Source of the DNA: Bellilinea sp040754815
GTDB taxonomy: Bacteria; Chloroflexota; Anaerolineae; Anaerolineales; Anaerolineaceae
Reading direction: 5' to 3'
DNA length: 64,000 bases
Assembly: GCA_040754815.1 (NCBI GenBank)
Contig: JBFMBX010000001.1
Coordinates: forward strand, 248,001-312,000
Below, piece by piece: positions 34,403-43,282 of this stretch; position 1 is the first letter of the stretch; each line of letters starts with the position of its first letter. The position numbers were made by a program, and so were the translations under genes. A model generated the notes under the pieces. It saw only the letters and a program-made list of their open reading frames with translations. It made no database searches and was not told where the DNA came from.

Positions 34403-35734
34403 ATGAGTAAAATTTGCGTCATTGGAACCGGTTACGTTGGTCTGGTAACCGGCACGTGTTTTGCCGATTTAGGTAATGAAGTATCTTGTCTGGATATTGA
34501 TCATCAGCGCATTGACAAATTAAAACAAGGCATCATGCCAATTTATGAGCCCGGTCTGGAGCAAATGGTGACCCAGAATGTGAAAGCCGGGCGGCTTATT
34601 TTTACAACGAATTACGAAGAAGCGCTTGAATCGGCAGAATTTGCCTTCATTGCCGTGGGTACTCCTTCCGGTGTGGATGGTGAAGCCGATTTGCAATATG
34701 TACGTGCCGCTGCCGAAAAAATTGCCGATCTGGTGGATCACCCCATCATCGTGGTCAACAAATCCACCGTACCGGTTGGCACCGGTGACTGGGTAGCCGA
34801 TATCATCCGCAAGCGGCGCGCCGGCAAACCGCTGGACTTCGATGTAGTTTCGAACCCTGAATTTCTGCGAGAAGGTTCGGCCATCAACGATTTCATGTAC
34901 CCCGACCGGATTGTGCTGGGTTCGGTCAACCGCGAGGCCGCCTCGAAAGTTGCCCAGTTGTATCTCAGCCTGCGCTGTCCCATCATGATCACTGACCTGC
35001 GCACTGCCGAGATGATTAAGTACGCTTCCAACGCTTTTCTGGCCACCAAAATTTCTTTCATCAACGAGATGGCCAATATCTGCGAAGAATTAGGCGCCGA
35101 TGTGCGTCAGGTGGCGCAGGGCATGGGCATGGATAAACGCATCGGCAACGCCTTTCTGGATGCCGGTTTGGGCTGGGGCGGTTCGTGCTTCCCTAAAGAT
35201 GTCAAAGCCCTTGCCCACATGGCCGTGCTGCACGGTACCAATCCGCAATTACTGCAAGCCGTTATGGATATCAACCGCAATCAGCGCCGCCGCGTGGTTT
35301 TGCGTCTGCGCAAAGCCCTCGGCAGTCTGGATGAAAAAGTTATCGGTGTTTTGGGGCTTTCCTTCAAACCAAATACTGACGATATCCGCGAGGCTCCCGC
35401 TCTGGAGGTGATTCATCTTCTGCAGGTGGAAGGTGCCATCGTCAAAGCCTACGATCCACAAGCCATGGAAGCCGCCCGCACCGTACTGCCCAAAGTTCAT
35501 TTATGCAGCAGTCCTTACGAAGTAGCCGAAGGCGCCGATGCGCTGGTGCTGGCAACCGAGTGGAACGAATTCAAGCAGCTTGATTTTGAACGAATTGCCG
35601 GCCTGATGCGGAACAAATTGATCATGGACGGCCGCAACCTGTGGGATCCGGAGCGTCTTCGCCAGTATGGTTTTACCTATTACGGCATCGGGCGTCCCTC
35701 CCTCAATGGCGGCGACTCGGCCGGCTGTCCTTAG
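34403..35734 (+). CDS. ugd: UDP-glucose 6-dehydrogenase
   Basis: Oxidises UDP-glucose to UDP-glucuronate with two NAD, supplying uronic acid for envelope polysaccharide. The 443-residue protein has the N-terminal Rossmann loop GTGYVGLVTGTCFADLG, VNKSTVPVGTG near 112, NPEFLREGSAINDF near 148, the active-site Lys in EMIKYASNAFLATKISFINE near 200 and the catalytic Cys in GWGGSCFPKD near 255. The C-terminal UDP-binding domain contains LGLSFKPNTDDIREAP. It is monocistronic between the folD divergent region and a hairpin. Length and motifs are normal for the family. Confidence 0.96.
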   Translation: MSKICVIGTGYVGLVTGTCFADLGNEVSCLDIDHQRIDKLKQGIMPIYEPGLEQMVTQNVKAGRLIFTTNYEEALESAEFAFIAVGTPSGVDGEADLQYVRAAAEKIADLVDHPIIVVNKSTVPVGTGDWVADIIRKRRAGKPLDFDVVSNPEFLREGSAINDFMYPDRIVLGSVNREAASKVAQLYLSLRCPIMITDLRTAEMIKYASNAFLATKISFINEMANICEELGADVRQVAQGMGMDKRIGNAFLDAGLGWGGSCFPKDVKALAHMAVLHGTNPQLLQAVMDINRNQRRRVVLRLRKALGSLDEKVIGVLGLSFKPNTDDIREAPALEVIHLLQVEGAIVKAYDPQAMEAARTVLPKVHLCSSPYEVAEGADALVLATEWNEFKQLDFERIAGLMRNKLIMDGRNLWDPERLRQYGFTYYGIGRPSLNGGDSAGCP

Positions 35735-35756
35735 AATATCTAGCATTTGAAACGAA

Positions 35757-35781
35757 CCGGGCACCCTCTAAAGGTGCCCGG
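35757..35781 (+). terminator. Hairpin after ugd
   Basis: A perfect 9-bp stem, CCGGGCACC with GGTGCCCGG, encloses a 7-base loop 23 bases past the ugd stop. ATTACC follows, so there is no U-tract. Confidence 0.55.
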
Positions 35782-35810
35782 ATTACCAACCAGTAACAGG
35801 CATCAGGATT

Positions 35811-36602
35811 ATGTCCCAGCCAGCATGGTTGAATCAGGTTTTCAATCAGGATGCCTTACAAGGCATTGCTCAACTACCGGATGAAAGTGTAGATCTGGTC
35901 ATTGCCGATCCGCCCTACGGGCTGGGCAAGGACTATGGTAATGATTCTGACCGCCGTCAGCCGGAGGACTTTCTGCACTGGACCTACCGCTGGATTGATC
36001 TGGTCATTCCCAAAATCAAACCCACTGGCAGTTTATATATTTTCACCACCTGGCGCTTCAGTCCGGAAATTTTCCTCTATTTGAAAAGCCGGATGATCAT
36101 GCTTAATGAGATCATCTGGGATCGCAAGGTTCCCAGCATGGGCGGCACAACGCGGCGCTTCACTTCCGTTCACGATACAATCGGTTTTTTTGCCAAAACC
36201 AACCGCTACTACTTTGACCTCGATTCGGTGCGCATCCCTTATGACCCGCAAACCAAAAAAGCCCGCAGCCGCTCTATTTTTCTTGGGAAAAAGTGGCTGG
36301 AAATTGGTTACAATCCAAAAGATGTCTGGTCGGTAAGCCGATTACACCGCATCCACAACGAGCGGGAGAATCACCCCACCCAAAAGCCGTTAGAAATTAT
36401 CGAACGAATGGTCAGGGCTTCGTGCCCGCCGAACGGCATCGTCCTCGATCCTTTCGCCGGCTCGGGCACTACCATTGCTGCCTGTATCCTCAATCGGCGA
36501 AATTACATTGCCTTTGAAATCAACCCGACCTATTACCAAATCATCCTCCAGCGTATTGAAAAAGTTCATCACACCAGCCAAACCGATTCTGCCAGCGCTT
36601 GA
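35811..36602 (+). CDS. Site-specific DNA methyltransferase, beta class
   Basis: A 263-residue amino-methyltransferase (N6-adenine or N4-cytosine). Motif IV DPPYGLGKDYG near residue 33 comes before motif I LDPFAGSGTT near 215, the beta-class order, and HPTQKPLEIIERMVRASCPPNG precedes motif I as usual. No large target-recognition domain is visible; the region between, with GGTTRRFTSVHDTIGFFAKT, may hold it. No restriction endonuclease gene is adjacent, so it looks like an orphan methylase that may regulate or mark the genome (CcrM-like role possible). Ribosome site is weak (CAGGATT). Confidence 0.88.
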   Translation: MSQPAWLNQVFNQDALQGIAQLPDESVDLVIADPPYGLGKDYGNDSDRRQPEDFLHWTYRWIDLVIPKIKPTGSLYIFTTWRFSPEIFLYLKSRMIMLNEIIWDRKVPSMGGTTRRFTSVHDTIGFFAKTNRYYFDLDSVRIPYDPQTKKARSRSIFLGKKWLEIGYNPKDVWSVSRLHRIHNERENHPTQKPLEIIERMVRASCPPNGIVLDPFAGSGTTIAACILNRRNYIAFEINPTYYQIILQRIEKVHHTSQTDSASA

Positions 36603-36715
36603 AATCAGTTAAAGTTAACTCAGCGTTAACCTGTTTCTGAAACTGCACACGAGCCTTTTCGTATATTTTATTAGAAGAAGGAAGGCATTTTACCAATTTC
36701 CACAAGGAGTAAAAA

Positions 36716-37489
36716 ATGAGCGACCTGTTCAGTGTTCTGGCCTGTCTTGTGCCTTTGTTTTTTGTGGTGGTTTTCCTGTTGTTTTCATCCATCAAGCAGC
36801 TTTATCAATATGAACGCGGTGTGGTTTTTACGCTGGGCAAATTCAGCGGAACACGCAATCCCGGCTTAACATTGATCTTCCCTATCATTCAAACCATGCG
36901 CAAGGTGGATATGCGCATCAAAACGGCTGATGTACCCCGTCAGGAAGTAATGACCAAAGACAACATCCCCATGCTGGTCAATGCGGTGGTTTACTTCAAA
37001 GTGGTGCGCCCTGAGGATGTGGTCATCAAAATCGAAGATCATGTGTATGCCATCCGCCAGTACACTCAGGCCGCCCTGCGTGATGTCATCGGCAACCACG
37101 AGCTGGACTTTGTGTTGAGCGAACGCGAAAAAATTGCCAACAGCATCAAAGAAATTGTAGATACCGAAACCAGCGGCTGGGGTGTGGATGTGGAAAGCAT
37201 TAAAATTCAGGAAATTGAACTGCCCGCCGAAATGAAACGCGCCATGGCCAAACAGGCCGAAGCCGAACGCGAACGCCGCGCCATGATCATCGCCTCGCAG
37301 GGTGAACTCTCCGCCGCCGAAAACCTGCGTCAGGCCGCTGAAACACTTGCTCAATCGGCTGGCGCTTTGCATTTGCGCACCCTCCAGACCATCCGCGATA
37401 TTGCCGCCGATCCTTCCGAAAAAATTGTGCTGTTTGTGCCATCGGATATCAACAACACCCTCAGCACTATCATGAGTAAGAAAGAATGA
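36716..37489 (+). CDS. Slipin / stomatin-like SPFH-domain membrane protein
   Basis: A 257-residue protein with one N-terminal membrane helix (residues 5-25) and a band-7/SPFH domain: YERGVVFTLGKFSGTRNPGLTLIFPII near 34, VDMRIKTADVPRQEVMTKDNIPMLVNAVVYFKV near 64, and a helical C-terminus (AMAKQAEAERERRAMIIASQGELSAAENL). It resembles the slipin branch. Slipins usually pair with NfeD-type proteins and organise membrane microdomains, but no NfeD gene is next to it; instead its stop overlaps an OMPDC-fold gene by 4 bases. AAGGAG precedes the ATG. Confidence 0.9.
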   Translation: MSDLFSVLACLVPLFFVVVFLLFSSIKQLYQYERGVVFTLGKFSGTRNPGLTLIFPIIQTMRKVDMRIKTADVPRQEVMTKDNIPMLVNAVVYFKVVRPEDVVIKIEDHVYAIRQYTQAALRDVIGNHELDFVLSEREKIANSIKEIVDTETSGWGVDVESIKIQEIELPAEMKRAMAKQAEAERERRAMIIASQGELSAAENLRQAAETLAQSAGALHLRTLQTIRDIAADPSEKIVLFVPSDINNTLSTIMSKKE

Positions 37490-38163
37490 GCACCGGTCTT
37501 CTGGAAACAAAAACCCGCTACCTTCAACTGGCTTTCAATTACGATTTATCCCTCGCCAGACAGATCATCCCCACCCTGCCAAAGAACGAGCGCATTTTTA
37601 TTGAAGCCGGAACACCGTTCATAAAATATGAAGGTATGCGCGGCATTCGAGAAATTCGCCGCCTGTGGAAGGGCCACATTGTCGCCGATCTCAAGGTTTC
37701 CGACGGCGGCCGGCAGGAAGTGCAAATGGCCCACGATGCCGGCGCCACCGCTGTGACCGCGCTTGGCAGTTCACCGGTTGAAACACTCGACCGTTTTGTG
37801 TTCGCCTGCAGGGAATTGGAGGTAATCTCCATGGTGGACATGCTCGGTGTGGCCGACCCGCTGGAAAAGGTAATGAACATGAGTCAACCGCCGGATGTGG
37901 TTGTGCTTCACCGTGGACGGGATGAAGAAAGCACCCGCGGCAAGGTGATTCAGTACCGCCATGTCAACCGGCTGCGCAGTAAATTTGATGTAATCATCTC
38001 GGCTGCCGGCGGGGTAGATTTGCGTGAAGCCCGCAGTGCCATTTTCAACGGTGCAAATATTGTGGTGGTCAATCTGGTCAAACCCGGTGATGAGTGGCAG
38101 GGCATCCCTACCGATCAGGATGTCCCTGCCATTGCTGCCGAATTCCTGACCACCATCGAATAA
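37486..38163 (+). CDS. OMP-decarboxylase-superfamily enzyme, hexulose-6-phosphate-synthase-like
   Basis: A 225-residue TIM-barrel protein of the orotidine-5-phosphate decarboxylase suprafamily. The metal/substrate motif D-x-K-x-x-D is in VADLKVSDGGRQEVQMAHDAGATAVTALG near residue 66, and ISAAGGVDLREARSAIFNGANIVVV near 162 is the phosphate-binding end. This pattern is shared by hexulose-6-phosphate synthase (HPS) and 3-keto-L-gulonate-6-phosphate decarboxylase, and the glycine after D differs from true OMP decarboxylase. No hexulose isomerase (phi) or Fae gene is adjacent, so the substrate is open. ATGA overlap with the slipin gene shows co-transcription. Confidence 0.75.
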   Translation: MSTGLLETKTRYLQLAFNYDLSLARQIIPTLPKNERIFIEAGTPFIKYEGMRGIREIRRLWKGHIVADLKVSDGGRQEVQMAHDAGATAVTALGSSPVETLDRFVFACRELEVISMVDMLGVADPLEKVMNMSQPPDVVVLHRGRDEESTRGKVIQYRHVNRLRSKFDVIISAAGGVDLREARSAIFNGANIVVVNLVKPGDEWQGIPTDQDVPAIAAEFLTTIE

Positions 38164-38166
38164 CGC

Positions 38167-41088
38167 TCATCCTTGATGACCGTTATCACTGCAATGATTC
38201 AGGTGATGCAATTCCAGATATTCGCGCAGGTATTTGCCGGTGTACGAGCCGGGAAAACCGCAAATCTGTTCCGGCGTACCTTCCGCCACCAGACGGCCGC
38301 CGCGATCACCGCCTTCGGGGCCAAGGTCAATGATGTAATCGGCAACCTTGATGATATCCATATTGTGTTCGATGATCAGCACCGAATTGCCGGCATCCAC
38401 CAGCCGCTGGAGAACTTCGATTAATTTGTGAACATCGGCGGCGTGGAGGCCGACCGAAGGCTCATCCAGCACATACAGCGTGCGGCCGGTTGCCCGCCGT
38501 GAAAGTTCACGGGATAATTTGACGCGCTGAGCCTCACCGCCGGAAAGCGTGGTGGCAGGCTGCCCGATGCGGATATAACCTAAACCCACATCTTCCAGCG
38601 TGCGTAATTTGTTGACAATCGCAGGGAAGGCGGCGAAAAATTCCAGCGCCTCGCTCACCGTCGTATCCAGCACCTCGGCAATGTTTTTCCCCTTGAAACG
38701 CACCTGCAGGGTCTCGCGGTTGAAGCGCGCACCATGGCACACATCACACGGCACATACACATCCGGCAGGAATTGCATTTCAATCCTCAACTGTCCCTGC
38801 CCCTGACAGGCTTCACAGCGGCCGCCATGTACGTTAAAGGAAAAACGTCCGGCTTTGTAACCGCGCAGTTTGCTTTCCGGCAGTTCGGCAAACAACTTGC
38901 GAATTTCATCGAACAAGCCGGTATAGGTACCGGGGTTGGAGCGTGGCGTGCGCCCGATTGGCGATTGGTCAATGTTGATGATTTTATCGAGGTATTCCAG
39001 CCCTTCGATACGGTCAAATTCCCCCGGCTGGGTATGGGCGCCGTTCAAATCCCGCGCCAGCGCGTTATACAGAACATCCACCATCAGGGTTGATTTTCCT
39101 GAGCCGGAAACACCTGTAATACAGACCAGTTTTCCAAGGGGGATGGTTACATCCAGATTTTTCAGGTTATTGGCCCGCGCGCCGATAATACGCAGGGATT
39201 TGCCGTTACCGTTGCGTCGTTTAGGCGGCACCGGCACCTGCATTCGCCCGGAGAGATATGCGCCGGTCAGGGATTTGGGGTTTTCGATGATCATCTGCGG
39301 TGTACCTTCCGCAACAATGTAACCGCCGTGTTCACCCGCACCCGGCCCAAGGTCAATCACCCAATCTGCCGAACGGATGGTCTCTTCATCGTGTTCAACA
39401 ACGAGTACAGTATTACCCAAATCGCGCAAGCCTTTCAGGGTTGCCAGCAGACGGTTATTATCGCGCGGGTGCAGGCCGATGGAAGGCTCATCTAAAACAT
39501 ACAAGACCCCCATCAGGCGGGAGCCGATTTGAGTCGCCAGCCGGATGCGCTGCGCCTCACCGCCGGAGAGCGTACTGGCCGAGCGGTTAAGGGTCAGATA
39601 ATCCAGCCCAACATCCACCAGAAAGCCCAGCCGCGATTCGATTTCCTTCAAAACCCGGCCGGCAATCGCCAGATCGCGCCCCGAAAGCGGGGTTTGGGGA
39701 CCGCTCAACCGGCGGATCCATTCCAGCGTCCGATTAACCGGCCAGGAAGTCACTTCCACAATATTGAAATTATCCACGGTTACCGCCAGCGCCTCCGGCC
39801 GCAAACGGTTGCCGTGGCAGGTGGGGCACGGCCGGTCACTCATGAACTCGGTAATTTTGTTGCGGATATACTCCGAAGAAGTTTCCCGAAACCGCCTTTC
39901 GAGATTGGGAATCACCCCTTCAAAAGCCGTTTGATACGAGGACTGCCGCTCGTTGCGTCCATGAAAATGAATGCGGATTTCCTCGCCGCCCGTCCCATAC
40001 AGGATTTTATCCAGTTTTTCCTTCGGAATGGTTCGAACCGGTGCATTCAGGTCAATGTGATAGCGGGCTGCAACGGCTTGCACCATTTGCCAGTAATAAC
40101 CACCCTGATCGCGGGGTCCGTTCCATTCCAGAGCCACAATCGCCCCATCGTTCAGCGAACGATCTTTGTCCGGAATCAGCAAATCGGGGTCAATTTCCAG
40201 TTTACTGCCCAACCCCTGACAATCGGGGCAAGCGCCATGTGGTGTATTGAATGAAAAAGTGCGCGGTTCGATTTCCGGCAAAGAAACACCATGTTCGGGG
40301 CAGGCGAAATGTTCGGAATAGAACAGGTCCTGCGGCGGCTCGACGGAAAGATTTTGAACAATCAGATAACCTTCCCCTACTTTCAGGGCAGTTTCCACCG
40401 AATCGGTCAATCGTGACCGGGCAGCCTGTTCCTCTTCTGTATTTTCGGGCTTGCTCAAAATGAGGCGGTCCACCACGGCTTCGATGTTGTGGATCTTGTA
40501 ACGATCTAGGGTGATCTCATCATCCAGCGAATAAACTGTCCCATCCACCTGCACGCGCACAAAGCCGGCTTTGCGGATTTCATCGAACACCGCCTGATAG
40601 GTGCCTTTTCTGCCACGGATAATCGGCGCAAGAATGAGAAGGCGCGTCCCTACCGGCATCTTCTCGATGGCATCAACGATTTCCTGCGCCGATTGAGGCA
40701 CCACTTCTCGCCCGCAAACCGGACAGTGAGGTATACCAACCCGCGCAAACAACAGGCGCAGGTAATCGTAAACCTCCGTTACCGTCCCCACCGTAGAGCG
40801 CGGGTTGCGCGAGGTGGCCTTCTGGTCAATTGAAACTGCCGGTGAAAGGCCTTCGATGGAATCTACATCCGGTTTTTCCATTTGCCCTAAAAACTGGCGG
40901 GCATAGGCGGAAAGCGATTCGACATAGCGTCTTTGTCCCTCAGCAAAAATGGTATCAAATGCCAGCGAGCTTTTGCCCGAGCCGGAAAGTCCGGTAATGA
41001 CCACCAGTTTATCGCGGGGAATTTCAACGGTGATATTTTTGAGGTTGTGTTCACGGGCGCCAACAACCCGAATCACATTTTGAGACAT
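38167..41088 (-). CDS. uvrA: Excinuclease ABC subunit A
   Basis: The damage-recognition ATPase of nucleotide excision repair. About 973 residues with two ABC modules: Walker A GLSGSGKSS near residue 32 and GVSGSGKST near 650, signatures LSGGEAQRIRLATQIGS and LSGGEAQRVKLSRELS. Zinc modules are CPVC with its partner, CPTCHGNRLRPEAL, and CEACQGQG...CDVCHGARF near 745. The ATG at 41088 is favoured over 41094 because AAGGG lies 6 bases before it. A TATAAT at 41124-41119 is the likely -10. It converges with the OMPDC-like gene, only 3 bases apart. Confidence 0.97.
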   Translation of the reverse strand: MSQNVIRVVGAREHNLKNITVEIPRDKLVVITGLSGSGKSSLAFDTIFAEGQRRYVESLSAYARQFLGQMEKPDVDSIEGLSPAVSIDQKATSRNPRSTVGTVTEVYDYLRLLFARVGIPHCPVCGREVVPQSAQEIVDAIEKMPVGTRLLILAPIIRGRKGTYQAVFDEIRKAGFVRVQVDGTVYSLDDEITLDRYKIHNIEAVVDRLILSKPENTEEEQAARSRLTDSVETALKVGEGYLIVQNLSVEPPQDLFYSEHFACPEHGVSLPEIEPRTFSFNTPHGACPDCQGLGSKLEIDPDLLIPDKDRSLNDGAIVALEWNGPRDQGGYYWQMVQAVAARYHIDLNAPVRTIPKEKLDKILYGTGGEEIRIHFHGRNERQSSYQTAFEGVIPNLERRFRETSSEYIRNKITEFMSDRPCPTCHGNRLRPEALAVTVDNFNIVEVTSWPVNRTLEWIRRLSGPQTPLSGRDLAIAGRVLKEIESRLGFLVDVGLDYLTLNRSASTLSGGEAQRIRLATQIGSRLMGVLYVLDEPSIGLHPRDNNRLLATLKGLRDLGNTVLVVEHDEETIRSADWVIDLGPGAGEHGGYIVAEGTPQMIIENPKSLTGAYLSGRMQVPVPPKRRNGNGKSLRIIGARANNLKNLDVTIPLGKLVCITGVSGSGKSTLMVDVLYNALARDLNGAHTQPGEFDRIEGLEYLDKIINIDQSPIGRTPRSNPGTYTGLFDEIRKLFAELPESKLRGYKAGRFSFNVHGGRCEACQGQGQLRIEMQFLPDVYVPCDVCHGARFNRETLQVRFKGKNIAEVLDTTVSEALEFFAAFPAIVNKLRTLEDVGLGYIRIGQPATTLSGGEAQRVKLSRELSRRATGRTLYVLDEPSVGLHAADVHKLIEVLQRLVDAGNSVLIIEHNMDIIKVADYIIDLGPEGGDRGGRLVAEGTPEQICGFPGSYTGKYLREYLELHHLNHCSDNGHQG

Positions 41089-41118
41089 AATCATCCCTTA
41101 AATTAGAAATTGTTTTCT

Positions 41119-41124
41119 ATTATA
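41119..41124 (-). promoter_or_regulatory. -10 box of uvrA
   Basis: TATAAT on the minus strand, about 30 bases before the uvrA start. A TTGAAG lies 20 bases further up, a non-optimal spacing. No LexA-type box was recognised. Confidence 0.45.
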
Positions 41125-41289
41125 GCGCACTTCCGTGCCAGATACTTCAATCCTCATCGGCAATCAGGAAACAAAGAGTATATCAGCGTGTTTCACTGAG
41201 ATATTAATGAACCAGCATTGAGGCAAAAAATTATTCTACCGCAAAACACGGACGCCAGCGTTAGTGTTTAACAACTCTTAACCCAATTT

Positions 41290-41320
41290 TTGCACGGCAA
41301 TTACCGCAAAATTGTATAAT
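41290..41320 (+). promoter_or_regulatory. Promoter of the MFS transporter gene
   Basis: TTGCAC (41290-41295) and TATAAT (41315-41320) are 19 bases apart. A leader of about 30 bases with GGAGAAGAAGG precedes the ATG at 41358. Confidence 0.5.
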
Positions 41321-41357
41321 CTGTTCATCACTCCACCTCAATATCGGAGAAGAAGGC

Positions 41358-42695
41358 ATGGAAGAAGCAAAACGCAAACGCGCCATTTGGGCATGGACAA
41401 TGTACGATTGGGCAAATTCAGCCTTTGCCACCACCATCATGGCAGCCGTTTTACCGGTTTATTACACTTCGGTGGCCGCCGCAAACCTGCCCCCGAACAT
41501 TGCCACCGCTTACTGGGGATTCACCACTTCCCTCTCCGCCCTGATTGCCGCGCTCATCAGCCCCATTCTTGGTGCGATGGCAGATTTCAGGGGCGCTAAA
41601 AAACGCTTTTTGACCATTTTCATGATAGTGGGTGTCAGCGGCACGGCATTGCTCTACTTTGTCCGCACCGGTGACTGGCTGTTAGGTTCGCTCTTCTTTC
41701 TGCTTGGGAATATTGGCTTTGCCGGCAGCCTCGTCTATTACGATGCCCTGCTGCCCCATGTTACCGGGCCGGATGAACTGGATCAGGTTTCTTCACGCGG
41801 CTATGCCATGGGCTATATCGGCGGGGGAGTGCTGCTGGCGGTCAATCTGGCCATGATTCTCTTTGTTCCGGGTTTTTTTCCGCCCGAACAGGAAGCCGAA
41901 ATTACCCAGTTAATGACCCGCATGGCGTTCCTCACCGTAGCGGTATGGTGGTTCATCTTTACCCTGCCCTTGCTACGTCATGTCTCTGAACCGAAACGGC
42001 GTATTTTACCGGGTGAAGAAAAATTCAATCCCGTACAGGCCAGTTTCAGCCGGCTGAGCGCTACCTTTAAAGACATCCGCAACTACCGTGACCTTTCTAT
42101 TTTCCTGCTGGCGTTTTGGGTATATGCCAATGGGATTGGTACCATCATTACCATGGCAACGGCTTACGGCAATGAAATTGGTATTGACCAGAACACTTTG
42201 ATCGGCACACTGCTGATGGTGCAGTTTCTTGCTGCGCCGTTTGCCATCCTCTTTGGCCGTTTGGCCAAACGGATTGGACCGAAAAAAGCCATTTACCTGA
42301 GTTTATCGGTTTATACGCTGATTTCCATTTTGGGTTATTTCCTGCAATTCGAGTGGCAATTCTGGGCATTAGGCGCGCTGGTAGCCACCGTGCAGGGCGG
42401 CAGTCAGGCACTCAGCCGTTCGGTGATGGGACGAATGATTCCCAAAAGTAAATCTGCCGAATTTTTTGGTTTTTTCAGCGTGTTCGAAAAATTTGCCAAT
42501 ATTGCCGGACCGTTTCTGTTCGGCATCGTCTCCACACTCACCGGCGCCAGCCGCTTAAGCATCGTTTCGTTGATCTTTTTCTTTGCCATTGGAATGCTGT
42601 TATTGAGCCGCGTCAATATCGAGCGGGGTGTGAAAGTTGCCGAAAGGGAAGAACAAATGCTGATAGATCGGGACGCACTTGCCAAACCGGCTTAA
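41358..42695 (+). CDS. MFS transporter, UMF1/Atg22-like family
   Basis: A 445-residue, 12-helix transporter. The start, WAWTMYDWANSAFATTIMAAVLPVYYTS, is the signature of the UMF1 family (Atg22-like; vacuolar amino acid effluxers in yeast). The loop GAMADFRGAKKRFL near residue 75 is the MFS A-motif. The bacterial substrate is unknown; amino acid or metabolite export is the family suggestion. ATG 41358 has GGAGAAGAAGGC upstream. It is apparently monocistronic. Confidence 0.87.
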   Translation: MEEAKRKRAIWAWTMYDWANSAFATTIMAAVLPVYYTSVAAANLPPNIATAYWGFTTSLSALIAALISPILGAMADFRGAKKRFLTIFMIVGVSGTALLYFVRTGDWLLGSLFFLLGNIGFAGSLVYYDALLPHVTGPDELDQVSSRGYAMGYIGGGVLLAVNLAMILFVPGFFPPEQEAEITQLMTRMAFLTVAVWWFIFTLPLLRHVSEPKRRILPGEEKFNPVQASFSRLSATFKDIRNYRDLSIFLLAFWVYANGIGTIITMATAYGNEIGIDQNTLIGTLLMVQFLAAPFAILFGRLAKRIGPKKAIYLSLSVYTLISILGYFLQFEWQFWALGALVATVQGGSQALSRSVMGRMIPKSKSAEFFGFFSVFEKFANIAGPFLFGIVSTLTGASRLSIVSLIFFFAIGMLLLSRVNIERGVKVAEREEQMLIDRDALAKPA

Positions 42696-42783
42696 GGATC
42701 AACCCCACAAACCACTTTGCATCTCCGCACATCAAAATTTACAGAGCTGTCATGGGGTTGCGCGCATTTGCCCGGGCGGTATA

Positions 42784-42824
42784 ACATTCGCCCTGCCGTA
42801 ATTGAAGCCGGCAGGGCGTAATGT
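42784..42824. terminator. Strong bidirectional hairpin between MFS and methylmalonyl-CoA epimerase genes
   Basis: A 10-bp perfect stem, CGCCCTGCCG with CGGCAGGGCG, is extended by a 5-bp ACATT/AATGT outer stem with a one-base bulge. It lies between two converging genes and could end both transcripts. Neither strand has a long U-tract. Confidence 0.65.
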
Positions 42825-42853
42825 CCGGGTTTAGAAATTTATCCAACAATGGC

Positions 42854-43264
42854 TTATTGAGCGGTGATTTCGTACAACTCCACCAGCACGCCGCCGCTGC
42901 TCTTGGGATGAATAAACGCCATTTTACGCCCCGGCAGTTCCAGCGGTGTTTCATTGATAAGGCGCACCCCTTTTGACTTCAGGTCTTCCAGCATCGCTTG
43001 AATATCATCTACCTCAAAGCACAGGTGGTGCATTCCCCCGCCCCGCTCGGCAAGGAATTTTGCCACACCGGTATCCTCGCTGGTAGGGCGCACCAGTTCC
43101 ACTTCACTTTCTCCAACTGGAATGAAAACAACGGTTGCTTTTTGGCTGGGCACATCTTCGATATGATCCACAGCCAGTCCGAGCGCATCCCGCCAGAAGG
43201 TCAGCGAAGCATCAACATCCGATACGGCGATGGCGACATGATTGATTTTCTTGATTTTTGCCAT
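42854..43264 (-). CDS. mce: Methylmalonyl-CoA epimerase
   Basis: Interconverts the (R) and (S) forms of methylmalonyl-CoA. A 136-residue vicinal-oxygen-chelate protein with the metal ligands in INHVAIAVSD (His), GGGMHHLCFEVDD (His) and LVELYEI (Glu). Its placement directly upstream of the mutase large subunit in the same propionate/succinate pathway supports the call over glyoxalase I. GGAGTG precedes the ATG. It lies 18 bases after the mutase gene stop. Confidence 0.93.
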   Translation of the reverse strand: MAKIKKINHVAIAVSDVDASLTFWRDALGLAVDHIEDVPSQKATVVFIPVGESEVELVRPTSEDTGVAKFLAERGGGMHHLCFEVDDIQAMLEDLKSKGVRLINETPLELPGRKMAFIHPKSSGGVLVELYEITAQ

Positions 43265-43282
43265 TTTTTACACTCCTTTGAA

